Source of the DNA: Tannerella forsythia
GTDB lineage: Bacteria; Bacteroidota; Bacteroidia; Bacteroidales; Tannerellaceae
DNA length: 64,000 bases
NCBI RefSeq assembly: GCF_001006485.1
Contig: NZ_JUET01000058.1
Span: forward strand, 310,001-374,000
Direction: 5' to 3'
Made by a program: the position numbers and the translations under genes. Positions 9,001 to 18,521 of the stretch are shown piece by piece. Position 1 is the first letter of the stretch. Each line of letters opens with the position of its first letter. The notes beneath the pieces were generated by a model that made no database searches, had not been told where the DNA came from, and saw only the letters and a list, made by a program, of their open reading frames with translations.

Positions 9001-12000
9001 TCATGATCGTTTTCACTTCGGCAAGGCTCGGGTTACCGATGACACTGATTTTGTTCAGTTGGCGATCAGGATCGTATTCCGAGTAGAGCCTTGCGAAACT
9101 CACATCGCTCTGTCCTTCCCTCCGGGCGCGGTTACGTCGCATCTTCAGGTTGGTCAGCACTTCCATACGGAAATCGATCATGTTTTCTGCAGGCCAGACG
9201 GTTTGGCGGTCGTTCTCGCTGCTATTGTTGTAGTGTCCGGCCGGTGTCAGGTTCAGAGGAACTTCATATTCGTAATAGTTGTTTTTATAGTCGGAGCCGA
9301 GACGCAGGAAGACCGATAGCTCTCCGTTGTTCAAGGATGTGACATCGTTGATGAATTTTTCGGCATGAACAAAGAGTTGCAACCGTTTGTAGCGGCGCAT
9401 ATCATAATTTGTTTTTTTGTAGATGGCACGTGCGTCTTGCGAGCCGAGATTCGTCACCTTCATTGAGAGCGCCTGTTCATTCTGCTGGCGCAATTGAGGC
9501 TGGCTCGGATCGGTCATTCGGGTGATACCTGGTGGTAAAATATAGTTGACGGGTTGTCGGTCGCCGTTTTCTTCGATATTGACCGAGGTGATGTCTAATG
9601 TCCCGTTGATGGAGGGCGGAGCGTTCGGGTTCGACAAGTCTTGCAGGTAGGTGCGCCATTCTCCGCGAACCAGTTCGAATGTACCGAGGCGCAGAACGGT
9701 TTGCTCCTGAAAGCCGGTCATGTAAACACGCATGAAGCGAATGCTCCTGAAATCCTGTATAGATCCGATCTTACGTTGATATTCTTTCACCGGAATCTTG
9801 AACTGATACCAGGTGACCGACGTAGATGTCGTGTCTGACCTTCCGTTCGGTAGCTTTACTTTCACTCTGCGCTGGTTGACGATATAATTACTGCCTACCA
9901 CCATATCTTTCGGGCGGATTGATACCTTATATTCATAATACTTTTCGTTCTGGTCGTTTAAGGTATTGTCGTTGTTCAGGTCTTCTACGTCAGGGACGGT
10001 CTTGGAGGATACATCGTATCGTTCGGGCGAATCTTCGGCCGCCGTTGAGTTTCCTTCGGTGCCGTTATAGCGTTTGTAACGCGTGAGGATGTCGACTTCA
10101 TCGTGATCGTAATCCGAGCCGCGAAAATAGTGATAATTATCGCCGGCCGGGTCGTTGATGGGGGAGAACGGGTTGTTTTCCCACGAGAGGAGCGTTTCGG
10201 CAGAGACTTTGCGTTTCACTTTTTCGACGTAGTCTTGGTACGCCGGGAATGTTTTTTCTTCTTCGGTCGTGAGACCGTTGAGGCCGACATCTTGCAGCCT
10301 CCGCGCTCCGGCGGTGTTATCAAACGCATAGACCGTACTCTGCTGAATGGGAATCTTTCCCCAGACGGTCGTGTCGACTTGTGACCGATCGCCATTGATC
10401 GGCAGACCGTTCTCAAAGAATTTCTTTTCGTCCTTGAGGATGTCTTCGGACAGTTCTCCGAGGTTGAAATAAAGGTCGCCTCCGTTAGCCGTTTCTCGGT
10501 TATAGATGAACGGATCCATCAGCCAGAATTCAATGTATTCGATATTAGCGGTTTCGAAATCCGTCTGCTCGAGTTTACGCATCATACCGCCCCATCGTTT
10601 CTGTGGGTTCGTCAATGTCCCGTCAGGGTTTATTCCGTCGGCATCAAGATTATAGGGGCCGCGTTCATTCGGATAGTAAGCGAGGTTCAGGGCATAGAGC
10701 GTACTATTTTCATTGTAGGCCAGCTCTTTGTTCGGGTAGATTTCCGAATAGCTGATGGCGCGTACATAATGGTTCGAGATATCGTCATCGCTGATGTGGC
10801 GCGGGCGTAATGAAGAGCTTGGCCGTGTGAAAATTCCGTCGATATAGTACCAGGCAAAGAGCGCTCTGTTTTTGCCGTATTCGATATTATTGACTAATGA
10901 GGCTTCGGGGAAGAGTGCGCCGGCCGTATTGTCGTAGGGCACGCTGGCCAAAGCCCATGGATAGGGATTGAGCAGGTCGAAGCTGCTTTGTGTCGATTCG
11001 AAGTCATCGAGATAAGAATGTTTGCCTGTATTTTTATTCTCATAATGTCCGGCGATCAAGTGTGCAAATTCGGCATTGAACGAGATTTGGCTTGGTTGGG
11101 TCAGATTCAGCAGCGGAAGTTTGTCTACCATGTTGGTGAGCCACTGACTCTCTCCTTTGTAAGCAAGGTTGGCGCCCCACAGGGTGTTTTTGATCGATTC
11201 GTCTCCGATGGTGGTTTTCGTGGTCAGCGGCATTTCGGAGAGATGCATCAGGGTGGCTCCCATGGTGAAGTTTTTGGAAAACTCGTAGCTCAGATCGACT
11301 CCCATCATCGTTTTTCGCTGCATGTTATAGACGGATTGGTTCTCGAGTGAAACGCTGATAGACCTGTTACCGGCGATGATACTTTCGTTCAGGATGGTTA
11401 CGGTACCGGAAACATAATCAACGGTATAATCCACGTTTTCGGTGAGTTTGACACCGTCTGCCATGACAACGACCGAGCCGCGCGCTACGTTCGTTGCGCC
11501 GAGGCTGATCTCGGATGAGGAAGATGCGCGGTACTTCCCCCTCAGTTTGAATTTGTTCTTTTCGGCGATCTGCTGCGCAGCTGTTTTCGTCAAGGTGTAC
11601 AGCTCCTGAAAAACATATTTGTCGGCGATGGCATCGTTACCGATAGCTTTTCGCAGGTGTGAACCGAAAGGTTCGACGACGGGGAAGAAGATACGGCCGT
11701 TGAAGGAGCTGACAGTGTAGCCTTCAACGAAATCGAAGTATCCGTTGCCGTTGGGGACGGGTTCGTTATTGGCGTCGAGCCGGTCGAGATTCATCACTTG
11801 CAACAAGGTTTTTCCGGCAATGTTACCTTCCTGAATGCTATATACGTAGGTACCGGTCGTATCGCTTTGATAGACGACGTCGAGCTTGAACTTGTCTTTT
11901 TGTACCGACGAAGCGTTGAGCCAGTATACGTTTCGCATCATCAGGTTCCAAAAGGGCATGTTGGGCGACATGTTGACACCTCGCAACAACTTGACATAAA

Positions 12001-13471
12001 GACACCGGCTCGTATTTTCCTTATCGTCGGTCGAGATTTCGCCGACCTGATAAGAGGTACCGCCGTACATATATTCGAAGGCTACAGCAAGACATTCATC
12101 CTGTTGTAATTGCGACTGCAGCGAAAGATATCCTAACTGTTCGTTCAGCCTGTATTCCGACGGGCTCAGCTTACGGGCGCTTTCCATTTTGACGAAGTCT
12201 GTTCCGCCTTCAAGGAATCCCTCAAGCGTTTGCCCGACTTTGTTGATGTTTCGGGCATCCTTATAATTCTCGATCAGATCATTATAGAGTGTGTTTGCTT
12301 TGTTGTAAGGGACTGAAACGGAGCCTGACGGCTGCACTTTGGGGTTGAAGATATGATGATGTTCGCCTAAGTCGGAAAAGGCCACGATGTTACGGGCGTC
12401 GTTGTAGTTGCTGCGTTTATTGAGCACCCATACCTCGATACGTTTGATGCTGACGCTGGACGAGATATACGGGAGTTTGGCCATGGCCTCGTCGTAATGG
12501 TCGCGAAAATAATGTGCGAGAAAGAAGTGGCGATTCTCGTCGTAATCATCGATATTGATCTCGAAGTCTGTCATTTGAACGCCTCCTTTCGACGAGATGG
12601 TTTTCGACTCGGAGTTCTGTTGTGCCAGCAACGCATTGACACGCAATTTACCGAATTGCAGTTCGGCTTTGATCCCGAAGAGGGCTGCGCCGCCGCGTAT
12701 GAGCGAATTACCGGTGTTGAGGCTGACGTTTCCGGCTTCGATGTTTTTGATGATTTCGTCTTCATCGCCGGCATAGGCGAGGTTCAGGCGTGAAGCGTCG
12801 AAATCGAACGACGACTGTGTATTGTAGTTCAGTCCGAAATTGACTTTCGTTCCCACCGTGGCCTGCATGTTAAGTTGCACGTTGTTATCGAAGTTGAAGA
12901 AGGTACGGCTGCGTGAACGCTCGGGCAGCGACGGGTTCTTCGTGCCGCTCGATTTGAGGCCTAATTTCAGTTCGGCCGTTCCTTGCGACCGCACGCGGAC
13001 ACCGCCCGGGCCGAAAATCTTGCCGGCGTCTCCGATATTGAACTGCATATCCATGAAATTGAATTGTCCGTTAGCCGATTCGCGAAACGATTCTTCGTTT
13101 TTTTGCCGGTAATAGGCGCGCATCGATTCCTGCATGCTGTAGTCTTGGTATTCTTCGGGTGTCAGTGTCAGGGGGGTACCCAGTTCCATGTCACCTACCT
13201 TAGTGCGGATGATGTACATGCCTGTATGCAGATCGTATTCGATCGATGTTTTCAGATTCTCCGGATCGCGCAGATCGGCGGGCGATTGTCGGGTAAGCTC
13301 CTTGTATTCCTGCGGGACGGTTTTCGAGATCGGGTACCGGCTTTTCAGCAGCGTATCGTTCGGAGCTGTCTGTGTTGTTGTCTGCTGTGCCAGGCCCTGG
13401 CTGAGCATACAGACACTCGTGCCGATCCCTACGAAAAACAACCGGAAACTATGTCTGAAACTTTTCTTCAT
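6023..13471 (-). CDS. sprA: SprA/Sov, outer-membrane translocon of the type IX secretion system
   Basis: At 2482 residues this is the size expected of SprA (Sov in Porphyromonas). In Flavobacterium, SprA forms a giant single-chain beta barrel through which T9SS cargo crosses the outer membrane. A signal peptide is visible (MKKSFRHSF, a hydrophobic stretch, then QGLAQQ). The N-terminal region with TSIEYDLHTGMYIIRTKVGD and the repeated barrel-like strands (alternating aromatic/polar residues, many N and Y) fit the family, as does the terminal strand SDYGISIRLSLTQ. The gene overlaps the ruvA stop by one base (TAATG), so the two are probably translated from one message. This neighbourhood is also seen in other Bacteroidetes (recalled, not checked). 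No frameshift is seen along the 7.4 kb. Confidence 0.95.
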   Translation of the reverse strand: MKKSFRHSFRLFFVGIGTSVCMLSQGLAQQTTTQTAPNDTLLKSRYPISKTVPQEYKELTRQSPADLRDPENLKTSIEYDLHTGMYIIRTKVGDMELGTPLTLTPEEYQDYSMQESMRAYYRQKNEESFRESANGQFNFMDMQFNIGDAGKIFGPGGVRVRSQGTAELKLGLKSSGTKNPSLPERSRSRTFFNFDNNVQLNMQATVGTKVNFGLNYNTQSSFDFDASRLNLAYAGDEDEIIKNIEAGNVSLNTGNSLIRGGAALFGIKAELQFGKLRVNALLAQQNSESKTISSKGGVQMTDFEINIDDYDENRHFFLAHYFRDHYDEAMAKLPYISSSVSIKRIEVWVLNKRSNYNDARNIVAFSDLGEHHHIFNPKVQPSGSVSVPYNKANTLYNDLIENYKDARNINKVGQTLEGFLEGGTDFVKMESARKLSPSEYRLNEQLGYLSLQSQLQQDECLAVAFEYMYGGTSYQVGEISTDDKENTSRCLYVKLLRGVNMSPNMPFWNLMMRNVYWLNASSVQKDKFKLDVVYQSDTTGTYVYSIQEGNIAGKTLLQVMNLDRLDANNEPVPNGNGYFDFVEGYTVSSFNGRIFFPVVEPFGSHLRKAIGNDAIADKYVFQELYTLTKTAAQQIAEKNKFKLRGKYRASSSSEISLGATNVARGSVVVMADGVKLTENVDYTVDYVSGTVTILNESIIAGNRSISVSLENQSVYNMQRKTMMGVDLSYEFSKNFTMGATLMHLSEMPLTTKTTIGDESIKNTLWGANLAYKGESQWLTNMVDKLPLLNLTQPSQISFNAEFAHLIAGHYENKNTGKHSYLDDFESTQSSFDLLNPYPWALASVPYDNTAGALFPEASLVNNIEYGKNRALFAWYYIDGIFTRPSSSLRPRHISDDDISNHYVRAISYSEIYPNKELAYNENSTLYALNLAYYPNERGPYNLDADGINPDGTLTNPQKRWGGMMRKLEQTDFETANIEYIEFWLMDPFIYNRETANGGDLYFNLGELSEDILKDEKKFFENGLPINGDRSQVDTTVWGKIPIQQSTVYAFDNTAGARRLQDVGLNGLTTEEEKTFPAYQDYVEKVKRKVSAETLLSWENNPFSPINDPAGDNYHYFRGSDYDHDEVDILTRYKRYNGTEGNSTAAEDSPERYDVSSKTVPDVEDLNNDNTLNDQNEKYYEYKVSIRPKDMVVGSNYIVNQRRVKVKLPNGRSDTTSTSVTWYQFKIPVKEYQRKIGSIQDFRSIRFMRVYMTGFQEQTVLRLGTFELVRGEWRTYLQDLSNPNAPPSINGTLDITSVNIEENGDRQPVNYILPPGITRMTDPSQPQLRQQNEQALSMKVTNLGSQDARAIYKKTNYDMRRYKRLQLFVHAEKFINDVTSLNNGELSVFLRLGSDYKNNYYEYEVPLNLTPAGHYNNSSENDRQTVWPAENMIDFRMEVLTNLKMRRNRARREGQSDVSFARLYSEYDPDRQLNKISVIGNPSLAEVKTIMIGVRNNSKDIKSGEIWVNELRMTDFDEQGGWAANGALSIALSDFGTFNATGHIETAGFGRIDQSIGERNMDDYLQYAVSTSMQLGKFFPEKAQVHLPLHYAYSRETVSPQYNPLDQDVKLNDALGLLDSKAEKDSLKSLSQQQVTTKSIALNNVQVNIKSKNPMPYDPANFSMSYAYNERKRTDPETVYETTKNYQGNLSYVYTPYAKPFQPFENIEKNNGYTRYIKQFALNYLPSNISFQTSILRNYYEIQLRNLDLLSSGTNTIPVSFSQQFYWDRSFNIRLNPLNNLSIDFSAGTNARIEEPHVQVNKKLNPHAYEVWKDSVKKSIAELGTPLAYDQTFNVTYTLPLQYIPVLDWMGGSMSYNATYNWERGSFVDRDIKTGNSIKNQRQVNLQGSMNFQSFYNKNRFLRKINQKYGSAAESNRRTQEDKNRKKQKKKFETTIQLSPDSGTIVNHGLMIRKFTRIVARRTDDSTLYKIDYKPVDYARIRINNRDSVELHLTMYPAPPQEETPAYKALEYTTRFLMMARRIHIQYGLSDGMLIPGFEPMIGDWVGQANTPFGNAPGWGFAFGDVRESYIQEAANKNWLIMDKNNVKPARINSSKTLTATATLEPALGLKIDLNTTRVDSRDTEISYMFDGMPTLYGGTFTMTTVAFGNAFASLGNASNGYESKTFREFLNHRSIIASRLEEKYAATRYPNAGFLANSSLADQPYNPEKGNVSRNSSDVLIPAFLAAYTGKDPKKIELTAFPKALANLLPNWRISYDGLIQLPFIKKHFKNMVLSHQYRCVYSVGTYQSYPKWVSAGSHHLGYIPDTQTDAPIPSSAFAITSVSLTEGFNPLLGIDATFLNNVTTGLKYQKTRNLNLNISSYQIVEAHSNEFVISLGYKYADFNKVLKMRKKNNFNNDLTLRFDYARRKTQALIRKIEDGYTQMTSGAMTQSLQFSADYALSKSITLRAYYDLQINTPLVSSASYPTSNSDYGISIRLSLTQ

Positions 13472-14061
13472 TAAAGCATTGTAAGGGCGGTTTTGATCAA
13501 TTGTTCCACCGTCATGTCCGGCGTCTTTTCCAGGAGGGAATCTATGGCTTTTTGTGATGACGCTTTCTGAAAACCGAGCATCACCAGCGCGGCTACGGCT
13601 TCTTCACCCGTAGCCGGGCGTCCCATTCCTGCGGAGGCTTTACGTTCGTCGAGTCCTTCAACGGGTCTGACTTTATTTTTCAGATCGACTACGATGCGTT
13701 GCGCCGTCTTGCTCCCGATACCTTTGATGGCTGTCAGACTCACATCATCGCCCGAGGCGATGACATCAATCAGACCGGAGGGTTTGAGTGATGAGAGAAT
13801 CATGCGCGCCGTATTCGGTCCTACACCCGAAACGGAGGTAAGGAGCAAGAACAATTCGCGTTCTTCACGACTGGCAAAGCCGAACAGCAAATGCGCATCT
13901 TCCCGAATCACTTCGTGTACGTACACTTTCCCTTCGCCGCATTTGTCGAACGCACTGTACGTCGTGAGTGAGATGTTCAGCCCGTAGCCGATCCCTGCAC
14001 ATTCGATGACCATCTGTGCGGGAGACAGTTCGACGATTTCGCCTCTTATATATTCGATCAT
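13471..14061 (-). CDS. ruvA: Holliday junction branch-migration protein RuvA
   Basis: RuvA tetramers bind Holliday junctions and load the RuvB motor. The 196-residue length is normal. The N-terminal OB fold (MIEYIRGEIVE, then IGYGLNISL) is followed by two helix-hairpin-helix motifs, LTSVSGVGPNTARMI near residue 74 and LTAIKGIGSKTAQRI near 109. The C-terminal domain III that contacts RuvB (EEAVAALVMLGFQ) is present. ruvB is not nearby. The stop overlaps the sprA start by one base. Confidence 0.96.
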   Translation of the reverse strand: MIEYIRGEIVELSPAQMVIECAGIGYGLNISLTTYSAFDKCGEGKVYVHEVIREDAHLLFGFASREERELFLLLTSVSGVGPNTARMILSSLKPSGLIDVIASGDDVSLTAIKGIGSKTAQRIVVDLKNKVRPVEGLDERKASAGMGRPATGEEAVAALVMLGFQKASSQKAIDSLLEKTPDMTVEQLIKTALTML

Positions 14062-14204
14062 TCCCTAACCCGTTTAGATATTTATACCCAATATTTAGAT
14101 ATAACGTAGGAAAAAGCAAAAGCGTATATTGGGGCGGTTGATTTTTTTTTTGAATGGGTATCGCCTTTTTTCAAGCAGAGAGAAATATCCTGCTCGAAAA
14201 CTCC

Positions 14205-14212
14205 TACCTTTG
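14205..14212 (+). promoter_or_regulatory. -7 box of the SUI1-like gene
   Basis: TACCTTTG matches TAnnTTTG and lies 22 bases before the ATG at 14235. No TTTG is found at the usual -33 distance. The 173-base gap holds the divergent start regions of ruvA and this gene. Confidence 0.55.
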
Positions 14213-14234
14213 CCTCGGAAAAAAGTAACATGAG

Positions 14235-14570
14235 ATGAAACAGAATGATTGGAAGAGCCGTCTCGGGGTGATGTATTCGACCAACCCCGATTATAAGTAT
14301 CAGATGGATGAAGAAGCGGAAGAAGAGACCTTGCCAAAGGAAAAACAACGGTTGCATATCACGCTCGAAAAGCGGAACCGTGGAGGTAAGGTTGTCACAT
14401 TGGTCAGCGGTTTTCGCGGTACGGGCAATGATCGGTCTGCACTCGGCAAATGGTTGAAGACACGTTGCGGTGTGGGCGGATCGGTCAAAGACGGTGAGAT
14501 CATCATTCAGGGGGATTGGCGACAGAAGGTGACCGACCTTCTTACGGAAGAAGGATACCACGTATGCTGA
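14235..14570 (+). CDS. SUI1/YciH family translation-factor-like protein
   Basis: This 111-residue protein matches the bacterial SUI1 (eIF1-like) family. The core RGGKVVTLVSGFRGT near residues 49-63 is followed by LGKWLKTRCGVGGSVKDGEI near 70-89, the glycine-rich strand and hairpin typical of the fold. A charged, non-conserved stretch of about 40 residues precedes it. Eukaryotic eIF1 checks start-codon pairing; the role of bacterial YciH is less clear. It overlaps the next gene by 7 bases, suggesting coupling. Confidence 0.9.
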   Translation: MKQNDWKSRLGVMYSTNPDYKYQMDEEAEEETLPKEKQRLHITLEKRNRGGKVVTLVSGFRGTGNDRSALGKWLKTRCGVGGSVKDGEIIIQGDWRQKVTDLLTEEGYHVC

Positions 14571-17500
14571 CGATTTACCGTGCTTCGGCCGGAACAGGTA
14601 AGACACATACACTCACGGGCGATTACCTGCGCATGCTCTTTGCCGCCCCTGACGCATACCGTCATATCCTTGCCGTGACATTTACCAATAAAGCCACCGA
14701 GGAAATGAAAAACCGTATATTAAGCGAGCTGTATCTGCTGGCCTCGGGACAATCGTCCGACTATACCGGCATGCTCACTGAGGCTTACCGTCTGACCGAA
14801 CAGCAATTGCGAAGCCGTGCACGTACGACCTTGATCCGCATCCTCCACGATTACTCGGCGTTTAACGTCAGCACCATCGATCACTTTTTCCAGCAGACGG
14901 TGCGTGCATTCGTCTGCGAGATCGGGTTGCCGGGGAATTACCGCATCGAGATGGATAGAGACCTTGTGCTCTCCGAAGCGATTGACGGTCTGCTCTCCGA
15001 TCTCGACAATGACGAACACAAAGATTTACTCGAATGGTTGCTTCGTTTCAGTGAAGAAAAGGTGGAGAAAGGTGAGACATGGGACTTGCGTACCGAAATC
15101 CGCAAGCTCAGCAACGAATTGTTTAAAGAGAATTACAAGGCTTTCCACTCCGAAGTAAACCGCGATATTGCGGACCGAGCAGCACTGGCGGAGTACAAAA
15201 ACATGCTCTATGCCATCCTGCGCAGCACCGAAAGGCAGGCCGTGCAGATCGGCGAAAAAGGACGGCGTGTCATGGAATGGCACGGGTTGCTTCCGTCGGA
15301 CTTTAAAGGAGGGGCACGTTCCGCTTTTTTCCTGTTCGATCGTCTGGCCGAAGGGAACATGAAAGAGCCGTCCGCCACGTTCAGAGCGCTGCCCGACCAT
15401 GTGGAGAACTGGTACACCAAGACGACGCCCCCCGAACGTCGACAGGTCATTGAACAGGCTTACGCCGAGGGACTGAACGAATGTGTGCATGACGTTTGCC
15501 GCTTCTTCGACGGACTGATGAATTACTATACGGCGTTGGCCATCAGCCGAAACCTTTATACATTGGGGATATTAAGCGACATCGAACAACAAATCCGGCA
15601 GTGGCGCGAAGAAAAGAACCGTATGCTGATTGCCGATACGACCGAGCTGCTGAACAGGATCATCGACGGCAGCGATATTCCCTTTATCTACGAAAAGACG
15701 GGAACGCGTATCGAACATTACATGATCGACGAATTTCAGGACACAAGCGCCATGCAGTGGCATAACTTCCGTCCGTTGCTTAAAGAAAGTCTGGCCTATC
15801 GACGCGCCAACCTGATTGTGGGAGATATTAAGCAAAGTATTTATCGCTTCCGCAACTCGGACTGGACGCTGCTCGACAAGCAGATCAGGTGTGATTTTCC
15901 CGCATCTTGGCTCACGGAGAAAACCCTGGCCGAAAACTGGCGAAGCTGTCGGAATGTCGTTGAATTCAACAATGCTTTATTTTCCGTTGTCCCTCAGCTA
16001 CTTCAAGTATTATATAATGAAGGGATCGATCAGGCTGCGCTTTCGCAGGAGAGTCGCGAACGGTATGCCGGCAAGATTGTGTCGGCTTACAGTCGGAGCT
16101 ATCAGGATGTCGCGCCACCGTTTCGGGCAAAGGAGGGGCATGTCCGCATTGAGCTGTTACCCGATGAGGACGAACATTCGTGGAAAGACGAAGCCCTGCA
16201 ACGCCTTCCGGTGGTTATTGAACAGCTGCAGAAGAACGGATATCAATTGAGAGATATTGCCGTGCTCGTCCGTACCCGTAGCGAAGGCATCCGGGTAGCC
16301 GACACTTTACTTCATTATAAGGAGACGCATGCCGATACGCCGTTTCGGTATGATATCATCTCTGAAGATGCTTTGCTGATTGGGCAAGCTTCGTCCGTCC
16401 GTTTCATGATCGGCATGCTTCAATATCTGAACTGGCCGGACGAGGGGACAGCCGCTCGTACGGTCGAGGTGGTACACGCCGTGATGCAAATGAAAACATC
16501 GGCCGGAACATCCGCACAAACAATTTGGAAAGAGCCTGAAACGGCGTTTGCACCGGAAATACTTTCCGAACTGCAACGCCTTTCACACCGTTCGTTCTAT
16601 GAAACCGTTGAGGGACTTTATCGTCTTTTCAAAGCCGACTTTCCTGAGAACGAACAAGTCTTTGTACAGGCATTTCTTGATCTGACGGCCGAGTATGGGG
16701 AGCGTGAAACGTCCGATATCGGCCGTTTTCTGAAATGGTGGAAAGAAACCGGATGTCAGTCGAAAATTGCGATGCCTGATACGCAGAATGCCATCCGGAT
16801 TTTGACCATACACAAGTCGAAAGGGCTTGGTTTCAAAGCAGTCATTCTTCCTTTCGGCGACTGGGAGGTAGACTCGAAGAGCAGTACCATGCTATGGTGT
16901 CATCCGGCATCTCCACCGTTCAATCGTTTGCACGTCGTGCCGGTGAATTATACGAAAGACCTCTGTCGTACCTTATTTGCCGAGGCTTATTATCACGAGA
17001 AACTGCATGCTTACATCGATGGTCTGAATACGCTGTATGTCGCTTTGACTCGGGCAAAAGAAGAGCTGATCGTCTTCACTCCCGACGATAAAGCGTCCGG
17101 AACGCAGGTGATCTCGCAACTGCTTCGTGCAGCCCTTGTCTCCGACTGCCATGCGACAGCGGAAGGCGACCTGTTGCGTCCGCTTGCCAACGGCTACCGG
17201 CCCGAGGAGAACGTCTTTGAATGGGGTAAACCCTGGCAACCGGACAGTACCCCGGCATCCGGCACGGAAGAGCTTCCGATGAAACGTATCCCGTCCGTCA
17301 GACCCGATGAACGGATGTTTCTTCATCTGCATCGCCAGGGCGACTTCTTCGACGATCCGGCGCGCCGCTACGGCATCCTGATGCACGACTTGCTGAGCCG
17401 TATCCGTACCACTACGGATATTCCCGCAGCCGTATCCGCCAAGGAAACGGCTGGTGAAATCAGCAGAGAAGAAGCTTACGGCCTGATCGAAAGATTACAA

Positions 17501-17788
17501 ACCCTGTTGAACGAACCGTCCGTACGGCCGTGGTTTGACGGCTCGATGCAAATCTTGAATGAGACGGATATCCTTGTCGGTAACGGACATTCGAGTCGAC
17601 CCGACCGGATCATGCTCGACGGGAAACGGGCCGTAGGGGTCGATTATAAGTTCGGGACCCGGAAAGACAGACGTTATATCCGTCAGATGAGTACGTATAT
17701 CCAATTGCTCCGTGCGATGGGATTCGCTCATGTCGAAGGGTTTCTCTGGTATGTCGAACTCGGAGAAATGGAGGCTGTTTCCGATTGA
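14564..17788 (+). CDS. UvrD/RecB-like helicase with PD-(D/E)XK nuclease domain (AddA-like)
   Basis: This 1074-residue protein has all superfamily 1 helicase motifs: RASAGTGKTHTL (I, near residue 6), TFTNKATEEM (Ia), DEFQDTSAMQW (II, near 390), GDIKQSIYRFRN (III), ENWRS (IV), TIHKSKGLGFKAVILPF (V, near 750) and TLYVALTRAKEEL (VI). The C-terminus has RPDRIMLDG and VGVDYK, the D and DxK of a RecB-type nuclease, so both activities look intact. This is the architecture of AddA/RexA, which resects double-strand breaks for recombination. No AddB/RecC partner lies next to it; psd follows 54 bases downstream. The start overlaps the SUI1-like stop; a longer in-frame start at 14516 is rejected because it precedes the Walker motif with unlike sequence. 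Confidence 0.92.
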   Translation: MLTIYRASAGTGKTHTLTGDYLRMLFAAPDAYRHILAVTFTNKATEEMKNRILSELYLLASGQSSDYTGMLTEAYRLTEQQLRSRARTTLIRILHDYSAFNVSTIDHFFQQTVRAFVCEIGLPGNYRIEMDRDLVLSEAIDGLLSDLDNDEHKDLLEWLLRFSEEKVEKGETWDLRTEIRKLSNELFKENYKAFHSEVNRDIADRAALAEYKNMLYAILRSTERQAVQIGEKGRRVMEWHGLLPSDFKGGARSAFFLFDRLAEGNMKEPSATFRALPDHVENWYTKTTPPERRQVIEQAYAEGLNECVHDVCRFFDGLMNYYTALAISRNLYTLGILSDIEQQIRQWREEKNRMLIADTTELLNRIIDGSDIPFIYEKTGTRIEHYMIDEFQDTSAMQWHNFRPLLKESLAYRRANLIVGDIKQSIYRFRNSDWTLLDKQIRCDFPASWLTEKTLAENWRSCRNVVEFNNALFSVVPQLLQVLYNEGIDQAALSQESRERYAGKIVSAYSRSYQDVAPPFRAKEGHVRIELLPDEDEHSWKDEALQRLPVVIEQLQKNGYQLRDIAVLVRTRSEGIRVADTLLHYKETHADTPFRYDIISEDALLIGQASSVRFMIGMLQYLNWPDEGTAARTVEVVHAVMQMKTSAGTSAQTIWKEPETAFAPEILSELQRLSHRSFYETVEGLYRLFKADFPENEQVFVQAFLDLTAEYGERETSDIGRFLKWWKETGCQSKIAMPDTQNAIRILTIHKSKGLGFKAVILPFGDWEVDSKSSTMLWCHPASPPFNRLHVVPVNYTKDLCRTLFAEAYYHEKLHAYIDGLNTLYVALTRAKEELIVFTPDDKASGTQVISQLLRAALVSDCHATAEGDLLRPLANGYRPEENVFEWGKPWQPDSTPASGTEELPMKRIPSVRPDERMFLHLHRQGDFFDDPARRYGILMHDLLSRIRTTTDIPAAVSAKETAGEISREEAYGLIERLQTLLNEPSVRPWFDGSMQILNETDILVGNGHSSRPDRIMLDGKRAVGVDYKFGTRKDRRYIRQMSTYIQLLRAMGFAHVEGFLWYVELGEMEAVSD

Positions 17789-17814
17789 CGTTTTTAATAT
17801 TCGATAAAAAAAAC

Positions 17815-17822
17815 TACTTTTG
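17815..17822 (+). promoter_or_regulatory. -7 box of psd
   Basis: TACTTTTG matches TAnnTTTG and ends 20 bases before the psd ATG, between the helicase gene and psd. It suggests that psd-pssA has its own promoter even though the genes run in the same direction. No consensus -33 box is seen. Confidence 0.55.
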
Positions 17823-17842
17823 CCACGTTTATTGAAGAAAGA

Positions 17843-18517
17843 ATGAAAGTTCACAGAGAAGGAACAGGGCTGTTGTTGTCGCTATTTACTTTTTTATTTA
17901 TCGTCGATGTAGGGATATACTACGCGATAAACAAAGGGGGAGTCTTCTATACCGTATTGTGCCTTACGATTGTTCTTTTTCTGTTGGCGCTGAATTTTTT
18001 TCGCAGTCCCAACCGTCATTTCCCTTATGACTCCGAGGGACTCGTAATTGCACCGGCCGACGGTACGGTCGTTGCGATCGAAGAGGTGATGGAAAACGAA
18101 TATTTTCACGAAAAACGGTTGCAGGTTTCTATTTTTATGTCTGTGTTCAACGTGCATGCCAACTGGTTTCCGGTGAACGGAACCGTGAAACATGTCTCTC
18201 ATCAGCCCGGACGTTTCAAGGCGGCTTATCTTCCGAAAAGCAGTATCGATAATGAGCGCTCGACGATCGTCATCACGACCGGCTATGGAGTGGATATTTT
18301 GACACGTCAGGTAGCGGGAGCACTGGCACGCCGCATTGTCACGTATGCACAGGAGGGAGAGTCATGCCATGTCGATGATCAGATGGGATTCATCAAGTTC
18401 GGTTCGCGTGTCGATACGTATCTTCCGTTGAATGCGGATGTGCTCGTTCGGCTGGGACAAAAAGTGACAGCCAATCAGACGCCTGTGGCCCGGTTAGGTA
18501 AAATCATCTATTCATAG
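17843..18517 (+). CDS. psd: Phosphatidylserine decarboxylase proenzyme
   Basis: Psd converts phosphatidylserine to phosphatidylethanolamine at the inner membrane. The 224-residue protein is the short form. Two hydrophobic N-terminal segments (near residues 10-27 and 31-48) are followed by SPNRHFP and the catalytic core. The self-cleavage site that makes the pyruvoyl group is the Gly-Ser of MGFIKFGSRVD near residue 192; it is FGSR rather than the LGST of the longer enzymes, as usual in this short type. pssA follows after 4 bases, so substrate synthesis and decarboxylation are encoded together. Confidence 0.95.
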   Translation: MKVHREGTGLLLSLFTFLFIVDVGIYYAINKGGVFYTVLCLTIVLFLLALNFFRSPNRHFPYDSEGLVIAPADGTVVAIEEVMENEYFHEKRLQVSIFMSVFNVHANWFPVNGTVKHVSHQPGRFKAAYLPKSSIDNERSTIVITTGYGVDILTRQVAGALARRIVTYAQEGESCHVDDQMGFIKFGSRVDTYLPLNADVLVRLGQKVTANQTPVARLGKIIYS

Positions 18518-18521
18518 GCTT

